Notes: generated from the letters alone by a model not told the origin. 64,000 nt of DNA from Paraflavitalea devenefica (GCF_011759375.1 NZ_JAARML010000001.1:310001-374000), one strand, 5' to 3'. Positions 35,455 to 45,422 are shown, counted from the stretch's first letter. Made by a program: numbers and translations.

Positions 35455-36655
35455 AGATCCCGTTTTTTTTGAGTTGCCTGGATGCTATAACATGCTTGTA
35501 TATATTTATTACTTCTTCATAACATTTATCGGGATGAAACTGTTCCAGGTAGCTTTGCCTGGCCGCCTCATATAATGAGTAATTTCCCTGGGCAATATAT
35601 TGATTATACTTTAAAATGGCCTGCTCCAATTCCCTGGCATTACCTGGCTCAAATAGAATACCATTCCCTTCATGACTGATCATTTCCTCCATCGCCCCAA
35701 GCCTGGATGCAATTACAGGAGTTCCGGTAGCAAATGCCTCAATAATGGTAAGTGGTAATCCTTCATACCAGATAGAAGGGAAAACAAGCGCCCGGCACGA
35801 TTTCATAAGACCGATGACTTCCTCTTTCGTTTTCTTTCCAACAAAACGTACGTTGGGCAAGCCACCGAACTCCCGGACCAACGCCTCTTTATCAGGTCCG
35901 TCACCGGCAATAACAATATTGGCGTCCGGTAAGGCACGGAAAGCATTTAGCAAAACAGTAATACCTTTCTCCGCGGCCAGTCTTCCTACAAAGAGGAAGA
36001 AATTATCCCGCTGCTCAAACCTGCCGGCGCCAGGGTCATCAATGAAATTCCGCTTTACTTTAATCAGTCCGGTATCTAATCGCAAGGATGAATTCTCAAG
36101 GCGCCATTTCATGAACCGGGCAGGTACGATATAGGTATCTACCTTTTTCTTCCAGGTACCTGCCATTTTATGTACACTGCCCATTAATCCTACCACGGCA
36201 CTTTCTACTGCCGACTCATGGTAACATTTGTACTTTACACCATACCAGGGAAAAGCATGGTGCACACACAACTCACACACCCTATTATTCCGTAACAATA
36301 AGGCATTTGCACAAATAAGCCGGTAATTCTGTATAGTTACTACCAGCGGGATCTGCTGTTTATGAGCCTCTATAATTACTGCCGGGGAAGCGGTAAAGAA
36401 AAAATTATGCACATGAATAACATCAGGAGCAAATTGCCGGATCTCCTCTTTTACCCGTAACGCCGAGGTCCTGTTATATACAGCGCCGAGCCCGGATTTT
36501 ATCTTGCTGCTTATGCCTGTCTTGGCCTCATTGTCGAAAAAAAGGACTTTTACAGCATGCCCTTTTGACAGCAATAGATCCACCTCAGCATTGACAGTGG
36601 TATCTTCCCCGCCTGCACTTTGTAAATACCTGTTATGAATAAACAATATCCTCAC
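35447..36655 (-). CDS. Glycosyltransferase family 4
   Basis: A 402-residue GT-B enzyme. The N-terminal domain starts RILFIHNRYLQSAGGED, and the C-terminal domain has FVGRLAAEKGI near residue 225, GDGPDKEAL, and PSIWYEGLPLTIIEAFATGTPVIAS with the nucleotide-sugar-binding Glu residues near 300. The Cys pairs in CELCVHHAF near 130 are an added feature. GTG at 36655 is preferred over TTG at 36661 because it gives the usual RILFIHN start. It should add one sugar of the repeat unit in the cytoplasm. Confidence 0.88.
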   Translation of the reverse strand: MRILFIHNRYLQSAGGEDTTVNAEVDLLLSKGHAVKVLFFDNEAKTGISSKIKSGLGAVYNRTSALRVKEEIRQFAPDVIHVHNFFFTASPAVIIEAHKQQIPLVVTIQNYRLICANALLLRNNRVCELCVHHAFPWYGVKYKCYHESAVESAVVGLMGSVHKMAGTWKKKVDTYIVPARFMKWRLENSSLRLDTGLIKVKRNFIDDPGAGRFEQRDNFFLFVGRLAAEKGITVLLNAFRALPDANIVIAGDGPDKEALVREFGGLPNVRFVGKKTKEEVIGLMKSCRALVFPSIWYEGLPLTIIEAFATGTPVIASRLGAMEEMISHEGNGILFEPGNARELEQAILKYNQYIAQGNYSLYEAARQSYLEQFHPDKCYEEVINIYKHVIASRQLKKNGIYG

Positions 36656-36667
36656 CGGCAATGGTAT

Positions 36668-37714
36668 TTATCCATAATACTTGTTAAACCAATCAATGTA
36701 CAGCTTTACACCATCCCGGAGAGCAACAGAAGGCCTGTATCCCAATTGTATCAGGTCTGAAATGTCGGCATTCGTCGACAACACATCACCGGGCTGTAAA
36801 GGCATATAATTACGGATAGCTTTCTTTTGCAATGCTTCCTCCAACATCGTGATAAAATCAAGCAGCTTCACAGGGGTTGAATTACCAATATTAAAGATCC
36901 GGTAGGGAGCAGGGGATGAAGCCGTATCAGGTGACAAACCCGACCATTTATCATTTCCGGTTGGAGGAACGTCTATCACCTTAACAATGCCCTGAACGAT
37001 ATCACCAACATAAGTAAAATCCCGCAACATATCCCCATTATTGAATATATTGATCGGTTTATCATGTTTAATGGCATCTGTAAACAAGAAAGGGGCCATA
37101 TCTGGCCTGCCCCAGGGGCCATACACAGTGAAAAAACGCAGTCCGGTTACAGGTAGCTTAAATAAATGGCTATAACTATGGGCCATCATTTCATTGGCTT
37201 TCTTGGTAGCCGCATACAAAGAAACAGGATGTTCTGTAGGTGTATGGGGGGAAAGCGGCATCTTTTCGTTAAGTCCATATACACTCGAAGAACTGGCAAA
37301 TACCAGGTGCTGAACATGGTGATGGCGGCATCCTTCCAGTATATTCAGGAATCCTGTTACATTACTGCTTGCGTAGGAATAAGGATCCACCATAGAATAA
37401 CGTACCCCTGCCTGGGCTGCCATATGGCAAACCACATCAAAACCAACCGTCCGGAACAGATCAGACAGCTTTTCATTATCCTCCAGGTTCAGCATTACGA
37501 AATAATGGCCCGGGTATTTCGTACTGTTGACCGGTTTACCATAAATCATCTCCGCTGTGTCAATACCATTTTCCTGTAGCCTGGCCTTTTTCAGGTTCAC
37601 ATCATAATACTGATTAACATTATCGAGCCCCCACACCTCATGTCCTTTTTCCAGCAGATAACTGGCCAGGTGCATACCTATAAAACCGGCTGTTCCTGTA
37701 ACAAGTACCCTCAT
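36668..37714 (-). CDS. NAD-dependent nucleotide-sugar epimerase, UDP-glucuronate 4-epimerase-like
   Basis: A 348-residue extended short-chain dehydrogenase. GTAGFIG is near residue 7, LDNVNQYYDVNLKKARL near 35, the catalytic SSSSVYG near 137, YAATKKANE with Tyr and Lys near 166, then RFFTVYGPWGRPDMA. The NQYYDVxLKxARL segment is typical of UDP-glucuronate 4-epimerases and their close relatives, so UDP-galacturonate supply is the best guess. It has 348 residues, as expected. It lies mid-operon, 48 bases after one GT4 gene and 12 before the next. Confidence 0.88.
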   Translation of the reverse strand: MRVLVTGTAGFIGMHLASYLLEKGHEVWGLDNVNQYYDVNLKKARLQENGIDTAEMIYGKPVNSTKYPGHYFVMLNLEDNEKLSDLFRTVGFDVVCHMAAQAGVRYSMVDPYSYASSNVTGFLNILEGCRHHHVQHLVFASSSSVYGLNEKMPLSPHTPTEHPVSLYAATKKANEMMAHSYSHLFKLPVTGLRFFTVYGPWGRPDMAPFLFTDAIKHDKPINIFNNGDMLRDFTYVGDIVQGIVKVIDVPPTGNDKWSGLSPDTASSPAPYRIFNIGNSTPVKLLDFITMLEEALQKKAIRNYMPLQPGDVLSTNADISDLIQLGYRPSVALRDGVKLYIDWFNKYYG

Positions 37715-37762
37715 ATTGATATAGTTAGTAGCGTCTGTTTAATAGCCTGTTTCCAGGGTAAA

Positions 37763-39034
37763 TTACGGATTATCATAGATCAATTGATTCCATTGAGCCA
37801 CAATAATGTCCTTGCCAAAATCCTTTGCCCGGGAAGCTGCTTTTTGAGCATATTCCTTTGCCCAATCCGGTTCTGCAATGAGTTTTAAAACAGCCTCCGT
37901 CCATAGCCGGACGATTTCTCCCTGTATTCCGGATAGTTGCCCCTCAAACTGTCCCGGCATATCAGGCATTAATATCCCATAAGGAGCATATTCCGTTGCA
38001 GGAGTTTTATAGTGCAGGTCTGTACCAGGCGCCAGTAATTCACGCGGTCCCGACAAACAATCTGTGGATATTACCGGTAATCCGCAAACCATGGCTTCCA
38101 GTAAAGCATTCGGAAATCCTTCATAAAGGGAAGGAAAAACAAAAATGCTTCTTTTATCCAGGTATTTAAACGGGTTTTGCTGAGCACCCAAAAAATATAC
38201 ATCATATTCATGGGCATTCCCGGCTTCTCTTTTTAACTGTTCAGAAGTACACACCTTTAATCCCCAGTCAGCAGCCTTATTAACCAACGTTTCCCTAAGC
38301 GGACCATCCCCGACAAGCAATAGTTTGATTGCCGGCACAGATGCTTTTACAGCAGCCAGCACGGGAAACAGGTAATCCTGCCCTTTCTGGACATCCAATC
38401 TTCCAACACTAACCAGCACTTTGTTTTCAACAAATAAACGCTTCACAGCAGGATATTCAATGGTTTCCTGTGCAGACACAGCCATCTTGTCAATATCAAT
38501 GAAATTATGAATAACCTTGATCCTCCCGGCCGAAACACCAAAATTATCACATAGATCATGCTTCATCATGGTAGATGGCACCACGATATGATCAACCCTG
38601 TTATACAGGAACCTGATAAACACTTTATAGATACTTACTCCTTTTACCCGTCCCAATTCCTCGGAAAGAAAAGTTCGCACACTCAGCACAGTTTTCTCCC
38701 GCCGGCGGCTAAGCACATTGACAAAATTGGATGCCTCCATAAAACTGATGGAAACATCTATTTTGTACTTCTTTTTTATCTTTCTTAAGCTATAGATCAG
38801 AGAAAAAAAACGCGCGATCCGGGCGTAGAAGGGATTATTCTCAGCATTCCGGGCAAATGGGAGCCTGATCTTAATTAAGGTGCCACTGTAGGCATAGTCA
38901 ACCTGATCAACATCGTTATAGATAACAATATGAATATTGGATGCAGACGCTAAATTATTACTTAGATTGGCTACTACTTTTTGCGCACCACCTCTATGCA
39001 ATTGATTAACTACAAATAGGACATTCTTCTTCAC
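37763..39034 (-). CDS. Glycosyltransferase family 4
   Basis: A 423-residue GT-B enzyme. The N-terminal NVLFVVNQLHRGGAQKVV is the donor-domain start of many GT4 proteins. VSVGRLDVQKGQDYL is near 210, LLVGDGPLRETL near 240, and FVFPSLYEGFPNALLEAMVCGLPVIS near 305 holds the paired Glu residues. GTG at 39034 gives a KKNVLF start; TTG one codon upstream is equally open. It is probably one of three GT4-type enzymes of this operon that build the repeat unit. Confidence 0.87.
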   Translation of the reverse strand: MKKNVLFVVNQLHRGGAQKVVANLSNNLASASNIHIVIYNDVDQVDYAYSGTLIKIRLPFARNAENNPFYARIARFFSLIYSLRKIKKKYKIDVSISFMEASNFVNVLSRRREKTVLSVRTFLSEELGRVKGVSIYKVFIRFLYNRVDHIVVPSTMMKHDLCDNFGVSAGRIKVIHNFIDIDKMAVSAQETIEYPAVKRLFVENKVLVSVGRLDVQKGQDYLFPVLAAVKASVPAIKLLLVGDGPLRETLVNKAADWGLKVCTSEQLKREAGNAHEYDVYFLGAQQNPFKYLDKRSIFVFPSLYEGFPNALLEAMVCGLPVISTDCLSGPRELLAPGTDLHYKTPATEYAPYGILMPDMPGQFEGQLSGIQGEIVRLWTEAVLKLIAEPDWAKEYAQKAASRAKDFGKDIIVAQWNQLIYDNP

Positions 39035-39057
39035 CAATCAAATCTTTAGATTTTTAT

Positions 39058-40134
39058 TTATCGGATAAACTTGCCCAGCAATTGCTTTACTTTCCCCGTC
39101 ATGAACTTAACGTCCCGGATCCTTAACACTTTATGATACAGCTTTCGCCAGTTGCCTCTTTTCAATTGCTGATTGTATGCATTCAAACTATCGGTGTCAA
39201 GCAATACCTTCTTACCAAGCAGGGAATTTAACCCATCCGGATATATGCTGGCTGCTACCTCCTGCTGAGGAGATAAAAGATAATTCCAGATCTCGAGATG
39301 CTTCAGCGCATAATCTTTCCAGGTCCATAGCCCTACCGCTTGCATTAAAGAACGTTTCTCTTGTTCTATCTCTTTAAAGACAGCCACCAGTTCATCGGCC
39401 TCAACGAATGAATGGGTCATCCCTCCCGGAGCATCCAGGTGATAACCCTGGGGGGTTACAACAGTCTTTACACCGGCGGCCAGTGCATCTATGAATCCCA
39501 TCGAACCCTCATCCATGCCAGTATACAGGTAATAGTCAAATGAAGGGACCAGCTCAACATATTTATCATAGTCGAACTCTTCATAATAGTTGACTGTAAA
39601 CCCATTTTGCCTGATGTCTTCAACAATTTTATCCCACCCCGCGCCCATGATCGACAGTGAAAAAATATCCGGTGAAATATGCTTAAACAAATACTCCACT
39701 AACTCTTCCCGCTTACAACCATCCGGATATACACGGCTTGTTATTCCAATCACCATCTTACGGGGCTTCATCACATTATCATGGGCAGGTGTAATATAAG
39801 CAAGCTTATCAGCGGCAATACCTGCTGAAGCCAGCTCATTCATTACCTGTGCCGACATACAGATACCCACTTTAGCCACTTTCATCTGATCCGAAATCCT
39901 GTTTAGTTTATTCCGGTCATCAATATGAGTAATCATCAGGGTATCTATAGAAGTAGCTGCAGATTCTTTATAACCAAGGTATACAATATGATGGTTAATA
40001 TCTGCTGTATCATCCGGATCATTGGCAATATCAACCTGAACACCAAGCTTCAACAACTCCTCCTTCATTTTCCTGGCAAACTTTCCCAGTATCCAGGCGT
40101 TGATATCCTCATAACTGACTATTCTTACACGCAT
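39058..40134 (-). CDS. Glycosyltransferase-like protein, divergent GT-B
   Basis: A 358-residue protein with a GT-B-like plan: N-terminal RVRIVSYEDINAWILGKFARK, then IGITSRVYPDGCKREELV near 155 and YYLYTGMDEGSMGFIDALAAGVKTVVTPQG near 235. In that last block EGSMGFIDALAAG takes the place of the usual EGF-x-x-x-x-E motif, so one of the two nucleotide-binding Glu residues is replaced. It may therefore use an unusual donor or have weak activity. The tail is basic. It starts 7 bases after the methyltransferase gene ends. Confidence 0.65.
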   Translation of the reverse strand: MRVRIVSYEDINAWILGKFARKMKEELLKLGVQVDIANDPDDTADINHHIVYLGYKESAATSIDTLMITHIDDRNKLNRISDQMKVAKVGICMSAQVMNELASAGIAADKLAYITPAHDNVMKPRKMVIGITSRVYPDGCKREELVEYLFKHISPDIFSLSIMGAGWDKIVEDIRQNGFTVNYYEEFDYDKYVELVPSFDYYLYTGMDEGSMGFIDALAAGVKTVVTPQGYHLDAPGGMTHSFVEADELVAVFKEIEQEKRSLMQAVGLWTWKDYALKHLEIWNYLLSPQQEVAASIYPDGLNSLLGKKVLLDTDSLNAYNQQLKRGNWRKLYHKVLRIRDVKFMTGKVKQLLGKFIR

Positions 40135-40141
40135 AGCAGGT

Positions 40142-40921
40142 TTATACTTTTTGTGCTACAATACTGATATTCCAATCGTACGGATCTATTGTCCGTTCCG
40201 GTTCCAGGAAAGGTGATTGATGCAGCACATTAAACCCGGCTATTTTGAGCAGGTTATTCATTTCTGAGAAGAAATAATAGTGGAGATGATGTACTTCCTC
40301 GAATTCATCTATCCGCTGCTGCCCTTCAAAATACAGGCAGTTAAAAGTAACAGTGGTAGCCTGCTTCACCAGATCAATGGAAGTTTTGGAAATCCTGATT
40401 ATTTCAGCCTGATCATCCTGTTTACGCAATACCTTCACCGGAGAATAATCCCGTACTACTGCATTGCCATTCCAATAGTCAAAGATGAATATGCCTCCTT
40501 TTTCAAGAAGCTGATAAATATTTTTGAACGTTTGCAACTGATCCTCAAAGCTGGTAATATAATTAACAGCAGAGAACATAGAGATCACTACATCAAATTT
40601 TCCGGGAATATTATGCGCCTCCTGGAAAGAATAATTATAAAAATCAATCTGCTTTGAGGCCTGCTGCGCATTTTCCCGGGCAACATCAATCATGGCTTTT
40701 GCAATATCACTCCCGCTGAGATGCGCATACCCCAAAGCTGACAGCTCAAACAAATGCCTGCCTGTACCACAAGCCAGATCGAGCAAAGTAAGTTCTGATT
40801 GCTTTTTGGAATAATGCTGGCTGATCAATTGGTGGATATAGGCAGCCTCCTTCTTATAATTCTTGTCTTTATAAAGAAGATTATAGAACCTCGCGTAGGT
40901 ATCAAATTGCCGGGTGCTCAT
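40142..40921 (-). CDS. SAM-dependent methyltransferase of the polysaccharide operon
   Basis: A 259-residue class I methyltransferase. DTYARFYNLLYKDKNY is at the start, motif I LLDLACGTGRHLFEL near residue 46, GSDIAKAMIDVA near 70, FDVVISMFSAVNYI near 110 and LLEKGGIFIFDYWNG near 140. The second half is beta-rich (HHLHYYFFSEM), as in sugar N- or O-methyltransferases of amino-sugar pathways. Directly after the DegT aminotransferase gene (11 bases), it may methylate the amino group made by that enzyme; this is an inference. Confidence 0.85.
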   Translation of the reverse strand: MSTRQFDTYARFYNLLYKDKNYKKEAAYIHQLISQHYSKKQSELTLLDLACGTGRHLFELSALGYAHLSGSDIAKAMIDVARENAQQASKQIDFYNYSFQEAHNIPGKFDVVISMFSAVNYITSFEDQLQTFKNIYQLLEKGGIFIFDYWNGNAVVRDYSPVKVLRKQDDQAEIIRISKTSIDLVKQATTVTFNCLYFEGQQRIDEFEEVHHLHYYFFSEMNNLLKIAGFNVLHQSPFLEPERTIDPYDWNISIVAQKV

Positions 40922-40932
40922 GAATGCTTTAT

Positions 40933-42042
40933 TTAAGATAAAATCTTTTTAACCGCTTCACTTACTGTAACTATTTGCTCAGGCTTTAAAGCCAGGCCAC
41001 TGGGTACATAAAACCCTCTTCTGGCCATGCGCTCAGCGACAGGATATTGCTCATTAACAAACAATCCCAGTTTATGGAAAACAGGCTGTTCATGCATGGG
41101 CCAGAAAAAAGGCCTGCTACCTATCTTTTCGGCACCCAGCTTCTTCATCGCTTCAAAGGCATCAAAGGGTACTTCATCATTCAGGACAATGCCAAATACC
41201 CAATAAATATTATCAGCATAAGTAGTTTTTTCCAGCGGAAGCTGAATGGAAGGAACGTCCTTTAACAAAGAGGTATATTGTTGTCCCATCCGTCTCTTTT
41301 TGGCAACAAATTCTTCCAGGCGCTCCAATTGGGCAAGACCAAGCGCTGCCTGCATATTGGTCATCCGGAAATTAAAACCCAACTCCTCATGATAAAACCT
41401 CTTTTCGGGAAGGAAGCACAGGTTGCGCAGGGAGCGGCACTTGTTGGCCAGGCTCTCATCATCTGTCATAATCATACCGCCTTCACCGGTAGTAATATGC
41501 TTATTGGGATAAAAACTAAACGTGCTGATGTCACCAAATGAACCCGCCGGGCGCCCTTTATACGTTTGCCCATGCATCTCGGCAGCATCTTCAATAATCT
41601 TCAATCCATGTTTTTGCGCCAGTTCAATAACAGGGTCCATGTCTACCGGCAGACCATAAATATGTACCACCATAATGGCTTTGGTCCTGGCGGTAATTTT
41701 CTCAGCTACCTGGTTAATATCCATATTCCAGGTCACAGGGTCCGAGTCTACTAAAACAGGCGTAGCCCCTGCTCTCACAACTGCAGCAGCACAGGAAATA
41801 ATGGTAAAGGAAGGCATGATCACTTCATCGCCTTTCGATAAACCCAGGGCCAGCACAGCAGCATCCAATGCTACAGAACCATTACTTACAGCTATGCCAA
41901 ACTTTCTGCCCACTGCAGCAGCCATTTTCTCTTCAAAAGCTTTTATAAATGGCCCTTCTGAGGATATCCATCCGGTATCGATACATTCATTCAGGTATTT
42001 CTTCTCGTTGCCGTCTAAGAGTGGCTCATTTACTAATATCAT
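40933..42042 (-). CDS. DegT/DnrJ/EryC1/StrS sugar aminotransferase, perosamine-synthase-like
   Basis: A 369-residue PLP enzyme. The start NEPLLDGNEKKYLNECIDTGWISSEGP is close to GDP-perosamine synthases. SNGSVALDAA is near residue 54, IIEDAAEMHG near 150, and the PLP Lys lies in FSFYPNKHITTGEGGM near 185. Such enzymes place an amino group at C3 or C4 of a 4- or 3-keto nucleotide sugar. No dehydratase gene (RmlB or Gmd type) is in the operon, so the keto-sugar comes from elsewhere. The following gene encodes a possible N-methyltransferase. Confidence 0.88.
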   Translation of the reverse strand: MILVNEPLLDGNEKKYLNECIDTGWISSEGPFIKAFEEKMAAAVGRKFGIAVSNGSVALDAAVLALGLSKGDEVIMPSFTIISCAAAVVRAGATPVLVDSDPVTWNMDINQVAEKITARTKAIMVVHIYGLPVDMDPVIELAQKHGLKIIEDAAEMHGQTYKGRPAGSFGDISTFSFYPNKHITTGEGGMIMTDDESLANKCRSLRNLCFLPEKRFYHEELGFNFRMTNMQAALGLAQLERLEEFVAKKRRMGQQYTSLLKDVPSIQLPLEKTTYADNIYWVFGIVLNDEVPFDAFEAMKKLGAEKIGSRPFFWPMHEQPVFHKLGLFVNEQYPVAERMARRGFYVPSGLALKPEQIVTVSEAVKKILS

Positions 42043-42093
42043 GCTTGCATTTATTAATCTTCCCGAAAGCTTTTAAGGCTTAACAGAAAGCCT

Positions 42094-42501
42094 TTATCCG
42101 ATATGAGTTTTGTCATTTTGGACCCCGTTGTAGGGCCCTTGCTTTATTTCCAGCATTTCGGTATCCTCCAGCATTTCAAAACCATGTCCTCCGCTTGCCA
42201 GCAAAATAGTATCGCCTGTCTGTAAAACCACAGCCGTCAGAAAGTCCAGGCTCTGGTTATTAAACAAATTCACCCGTACTTTTCCTTTCCGGATCACCAG
42301 TACTTCCTGCGTATAAAATACTTCCCGTGCCACCTTATTATGAAAATGAGGTTTAATATTGCCTCCTTCCGGGTATTTAATAATACCAAGTTGTTGGGAA
42401 TAATTATCCGGCGTGAAAAACTCTGTTTTTGAGGGACTGTATTGTGCCCTGATAATGTGACACAAAACAATTCCATTATTGTCTTTTATGACTTCAACCA
42501 T
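42094..42501 (-). CDS. Small cupin protein of the polysaccharide operon
   Basis: A 135-residue single cupin. The metal/active-site block KPHFHNKVAREVFYTQEVLVIRKG is split into the usual two His and a Glu near residues 53-66, and the second cupin block GDTILLASGGHGFEM is near 97. Cupins of this size in sugar loci include keto-isomerases and epimerases (FdtA- and RmlC-like), but the HAH signature of FdtA is absent. Its place before the DegT gene suggests work on the same keto-sugar. It starts 5 bases after the flippase gene. Confidence 0.7.
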   Translation of the reverse strand: MVEVIKDNNGIVLCHIIRAQYSPSKTEFFTPDNYSQQLGIIKYPEGGNIKPHFHNKVAREVFYTQEVLVIRKGKVRVNLFNNQSLDFLTAVVLQTGDTILLASGGHGFEMLEDTEMLEIKQGPYNGVQNDKTHIG

Positions 42502-42506
42502 AATAC

Positions 42507-44021
42507 TTATTTTTTCCGCTTTATTTGTTTAACAAGCGCCTCATAACTGGGATCCTTAGTCATTTTAGCCAGGAAAAACCAATACAAAAGCACCACTGAT
42601 ATTACCGTTATTATACTTCTGGCCAAACTACCAGCATGCGTCAATAAATGCCTGTACACCAAAAACGTCAGCAAAAATACAAAAGCAGCTACAATACAAA
42701 TGGCCCCGAACCGGGTAATCAGCGCCCGGAAGTCCAACTTATTAATCACCCGTCTTTTAATAAAAATGAAAGATAAAATAATGTTAAAAGCGGCTCCGAT
42801 GGATAGACTTATGGCCAATCCCACAAATTGATATAACCTGCCTAACACAAAGGCGCTTGCGATATAGACAAGTAATTCCATTGTACCAATAATAGCTGCT
42901 GTCCAGGTATTCTGTGACATGTATAACATGCGGGCCGCTACGTTGCCAACACTGCTGAATAAGAAAAACCCCATTAATCCCAACAAAGTATAATAAAGTG
43001 CCAATGTATCTTTTTCAGTAAAAGCGCCATGCTCAAACAAGATGCTGATCATATCAATGCCACAAACAGCGAAAACGACGATCATTGGAAAGATGATCAA
43101 TACTATTAAGTTAACCACTTTTGTAAAACCCTTTTCTAAAGCGTCTAAATCGTTGTTTGACCAATACTTAGACAACAATGGGAAACTTGTCGTTGCAATG
43201 CCGCTGGAAACAATAGTGCTTAGTATTACAACAATCTGATTACCACTACCCAAATACGACAAACTGCCATCGGGCAACCGGGCAGCAAAAAAGCGCTCGA
43301 AAACGGTATAAGAACGAAAAATCACCCCTGCTCCAAATAAGGGCAATGAAGCAAGCAACAGGGAGTTTAAACCCGGCTGCCGGAGAGAGAAAGTCCATTT
43401 GTATTGAAATCGCTTCAACACAAGTATCAACATAAATAAAAAGGACAGGAATGCCCCCAACAAAGTGCCATAAGCAATACTGCTGATCCCCCATGCAGGG
43501 CTCAGCAAACCAACAAACAATAAGGTAGTAAAACTGCTTATAATCGGAAACACGGCCGGAGCTAAAAAAGAATGTTTTGCCTGGAATACAGCGGCCAGCA
43601 AGGTGCTTAAAACGGTAAAAACAATGCTGACTAACTGAATACGAAACAAGTATATGGCTGTTGGCAAAATAGCACTCTTTGAGAAAGGCAGCATGAGTTC
43701 CATGACCGGCTGACTCATGAGATAACCAACCAGCACGATCGCTAAAAGCGCTAAAAAGCAACCATTAATTACGGCGGTCGCAAACTTTACGATAGAGCCG
43801 GAATGATTCTCAGTTTGGTATTTCACCAGGTAAGGCAGAAACATCATACCAATAGAACCAACAAATAAAGTAGTGATATAGGCAGGAATAGTCAGGGCTG
43901 CGAAATAAGCATCCCTATCTTGTGTAGTACCAAAATAATAAGCCAGTAAAAGCTGCGTAATAAAGCTAATAATGATCCCTAAAACAGAAAAGAGCGTAAC
44001 CTGAATAGTGGACTTAAACAT
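42507..44021 (-). CDS. Wzx/MurJ-type lipid-linked oligosaccharide flippase
   Basis: A 504-residue membrane protein with 13 or 14 helices. The start FKSTIQVTLFSVLGIIISFI and the YYFGTTQDRDAYFAALTIPAY block are the MVIN/MurJ-like form of the MOP exporter superfamily. Its place in a glycan operon, next to Wzz- and Wzy-like genes, argues that it flips the undecaprenyl-linked repeat unit and not lipid II. It is about the expected length for both. Confidence 0.8.
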   Translation of the reverse strand: MFKSTIQVTLFSVLGIIISFITQLLLAYYFGTTQDRDAYFAALTIPAYITTLFVGSIGMMFLPYLVKYQTENHSGSIVKFATAVINGCFLALLAIVLVGYLMSQPVMELMLPFSKSAILPTAIYLFRIQLVSIVFTVLSTLLAAVFQAKHSFLAPAVFPIISSFTTLLFVGLLSPAWGISSIAYGTLLGAFLSFLFMLILVLKRFQYKWTFSLRQPGLNSLLLASLPLFGAGVIFRSYTVFERFFAARLPDGSLSYLGSGNQIVVILSTIVSSGIATTSFPLLSKYWSNNDLDALEKGFTKVVNLIVLIIFPMIVVFAVCGIDMISILFEHGAFTEKDTLALYYTLLGLMGFFLFSSVGNVAARMLYMSQNTWTAAIIGTMELLVYIASAFVLGRLYQFVGLAISLSIGAAFNIILSFIFIKRRVINKLDFRALITRFGAICIVAAFVFLLTFLVYRHLLTHAGSLARSIITVISVVLLYWFFLAKMTKDPSYEALVKQIKRKK

Positions 44022-44063
44022 TCTTATCTGTTAATTGATAGATATAGTAATGGACATAGGACA

Positions 44064-45158
44064 TTAGTCCGTTTTCTGCTTTTTCTCATAATAACTAATT
44101 ACACGGTATAATTCAAAAGCGAGAAACACCAGGAATAATAGTGTCACTGCCAGCAAAGCATACGTAATGCCTCCCTGTTCCAATATATCTGATCTTTGGC
44201 CTACCTGACTGAAAGCTACATAAACCTGTACAAGATCGCGGTTATTAATTTTATGCTCTCTTACCAACTTAAGCTCGTCTTTTAATTGCATCACCTTATC
44301 ATACAATTGGATCTCCGGAATTGGCTGCAATACTGCCTTGTCCTGCAAACTAATACTGGAACTAGGTGCTTGTATAGCACCTTGCTTCCGTAATCTTTCA
44401 TTGTACACTGCCCGCAGTGTATCCAATCCCTTAAGGGAACTAATAATAATGTTCTCTTCATCTTCCTGCGTCCTGCGTTGTATCTCCAGATCTTTCTGCA
44501 GATCTCCATTACTGACAACCGCATTAATAATGCCTTGCTGTACCCTGGGGAACACGTCAGGCATGGTACTCATTACTGTGATTTCCTGCAGGGGAAAATC
44601 ATATGGGGTGAGACTGTTTTTATAATCCTTATAGGGTAGCACCCTTGTCCAGAAGGTATCAGTCCGGAGGTATAGATTGGCCCGGTTATAATCAAAGAAT
44701 TGTTGTTTATATAATTCGCTGATTTGTTTTTCATCATTTACCGGCTCTACCTCAAATGCTCTTAAGGTAGCAGCCTCTGCACCGGAAATAGAAAGCAGTT
44801 TACTCAACTCATCACGCCTGCCTTGACTAATTAAATTATTTAAGTAGGTGGTTGTATTATATAGCGCTTTAGTACTCCCGAAATTGAACCGGGCAGTCAT
44901 GGTTGAACGGTATTTTACACCGCTCTCATGACTCTGGTAAGTACCCCATCCATAACCCAGCAATATCGCTCCTATGATCCACCATATTCTTTTCTTCAGA
45001 AAAATGAGCGCAAAAAGAATTCCATTAGTCACCCCCACAAAAAACTGTCTTATTAAACGGCCCATTTTATCAAATCCCTTACCGATAAGGCTAAGAATCA
45101 TGCCGAGGTCCACATCACTATGTCCGCCCGGAACGTTCTTTTTTTCCTGATTTTCCAT
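44064..45158 (-). CDS. Wzz-like chain-length/co-polymerase protein
   Basis: A 364-residue protein with a cytoplasmic N-terminus of about 50 residues. A hydrophobic stretch is at about 48-70, and a periplasmic helical domain (DELSKLLSIS, LYKQQFFDYNRANLYLR) extends to about 325. A second membrane helix (YALLAVTLLFLVFLAFEL) and a basic tail follow. This two-helix layout is the Wzz/co-polymerase plan. No Walker motifs are present, so it is not the kinase-bearing Wzc form. It is the first gene of the ten-gene operon. A TATTTTTG -7-like element lies about 115 bases upstream on the minus strand (45274-45281). Confidence 0.7.
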   Translation of the reverse strand: MENQEKKNVPGGHSDVDLGMILSLIGKGFDKMGRLIRQFFVGVTNGILFALIFLKKRIWWIIGAILLGYGWGTYQSHESGVKYRSTMTARFNFGSTKALYNTTTYLNNLISQGRRDELSKLLSISGAEAATLRAFEVEPVNDEKQISELYKQQFFDYNRANLYLRTDTFWTRVLPYKDYKNSLTPYDFPLQEITVMSTMPDVFPRVQQGIINAVVSNGDLQKDLEIQRRTQEDEENIIISSLKGLDTLRAVYNERLRKQGAIQAPSSSISLQDKAVLQPIPEIQLYDKVMQLKDELKLVREHKINNRDLVQVYVAFSQVGQRSDILEQGGITYALLAVTLLFLVFLAFELYRVISYYEKKQKTD

Positions 45159-45273
45159 ATATCCGCTTTAACGAATGGATGAAGATTAAATTTTGACCAG
45201 GTATTAGTTAAGAGCATTTACCGTAAACACATATCCCAAAAACAACATATATACTTCATTAACACTACCTGCG

Positions 45274-45281
45274 CAAAAATA
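45274..45281 (-). promoter_or_regulatory. Candidate -7 element of the polysaccharide operon
   Basis: Read on the minus strand this is TATTTTTG, which fits TAnnTTTG. No TTTG sits at the ideal 19-base distance, so support is partial. It lies in the 277-base AT-rich divergent region 45159-45435, where I see no gene. Confidence 0.3.
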
Positions 45282-45422
45282 TACCAAACAAATCAAACCC
45301 AACCAGTTTATTGTCAATAGCAATCCTTGCAAAATACCTGCATAGCACACTGAAAACCTTTGTCTTTTCAAAAATTCACCGACCCAAAAGCAACCCAAGG
45401 AAAGCCAGGTACGAATAACAAT

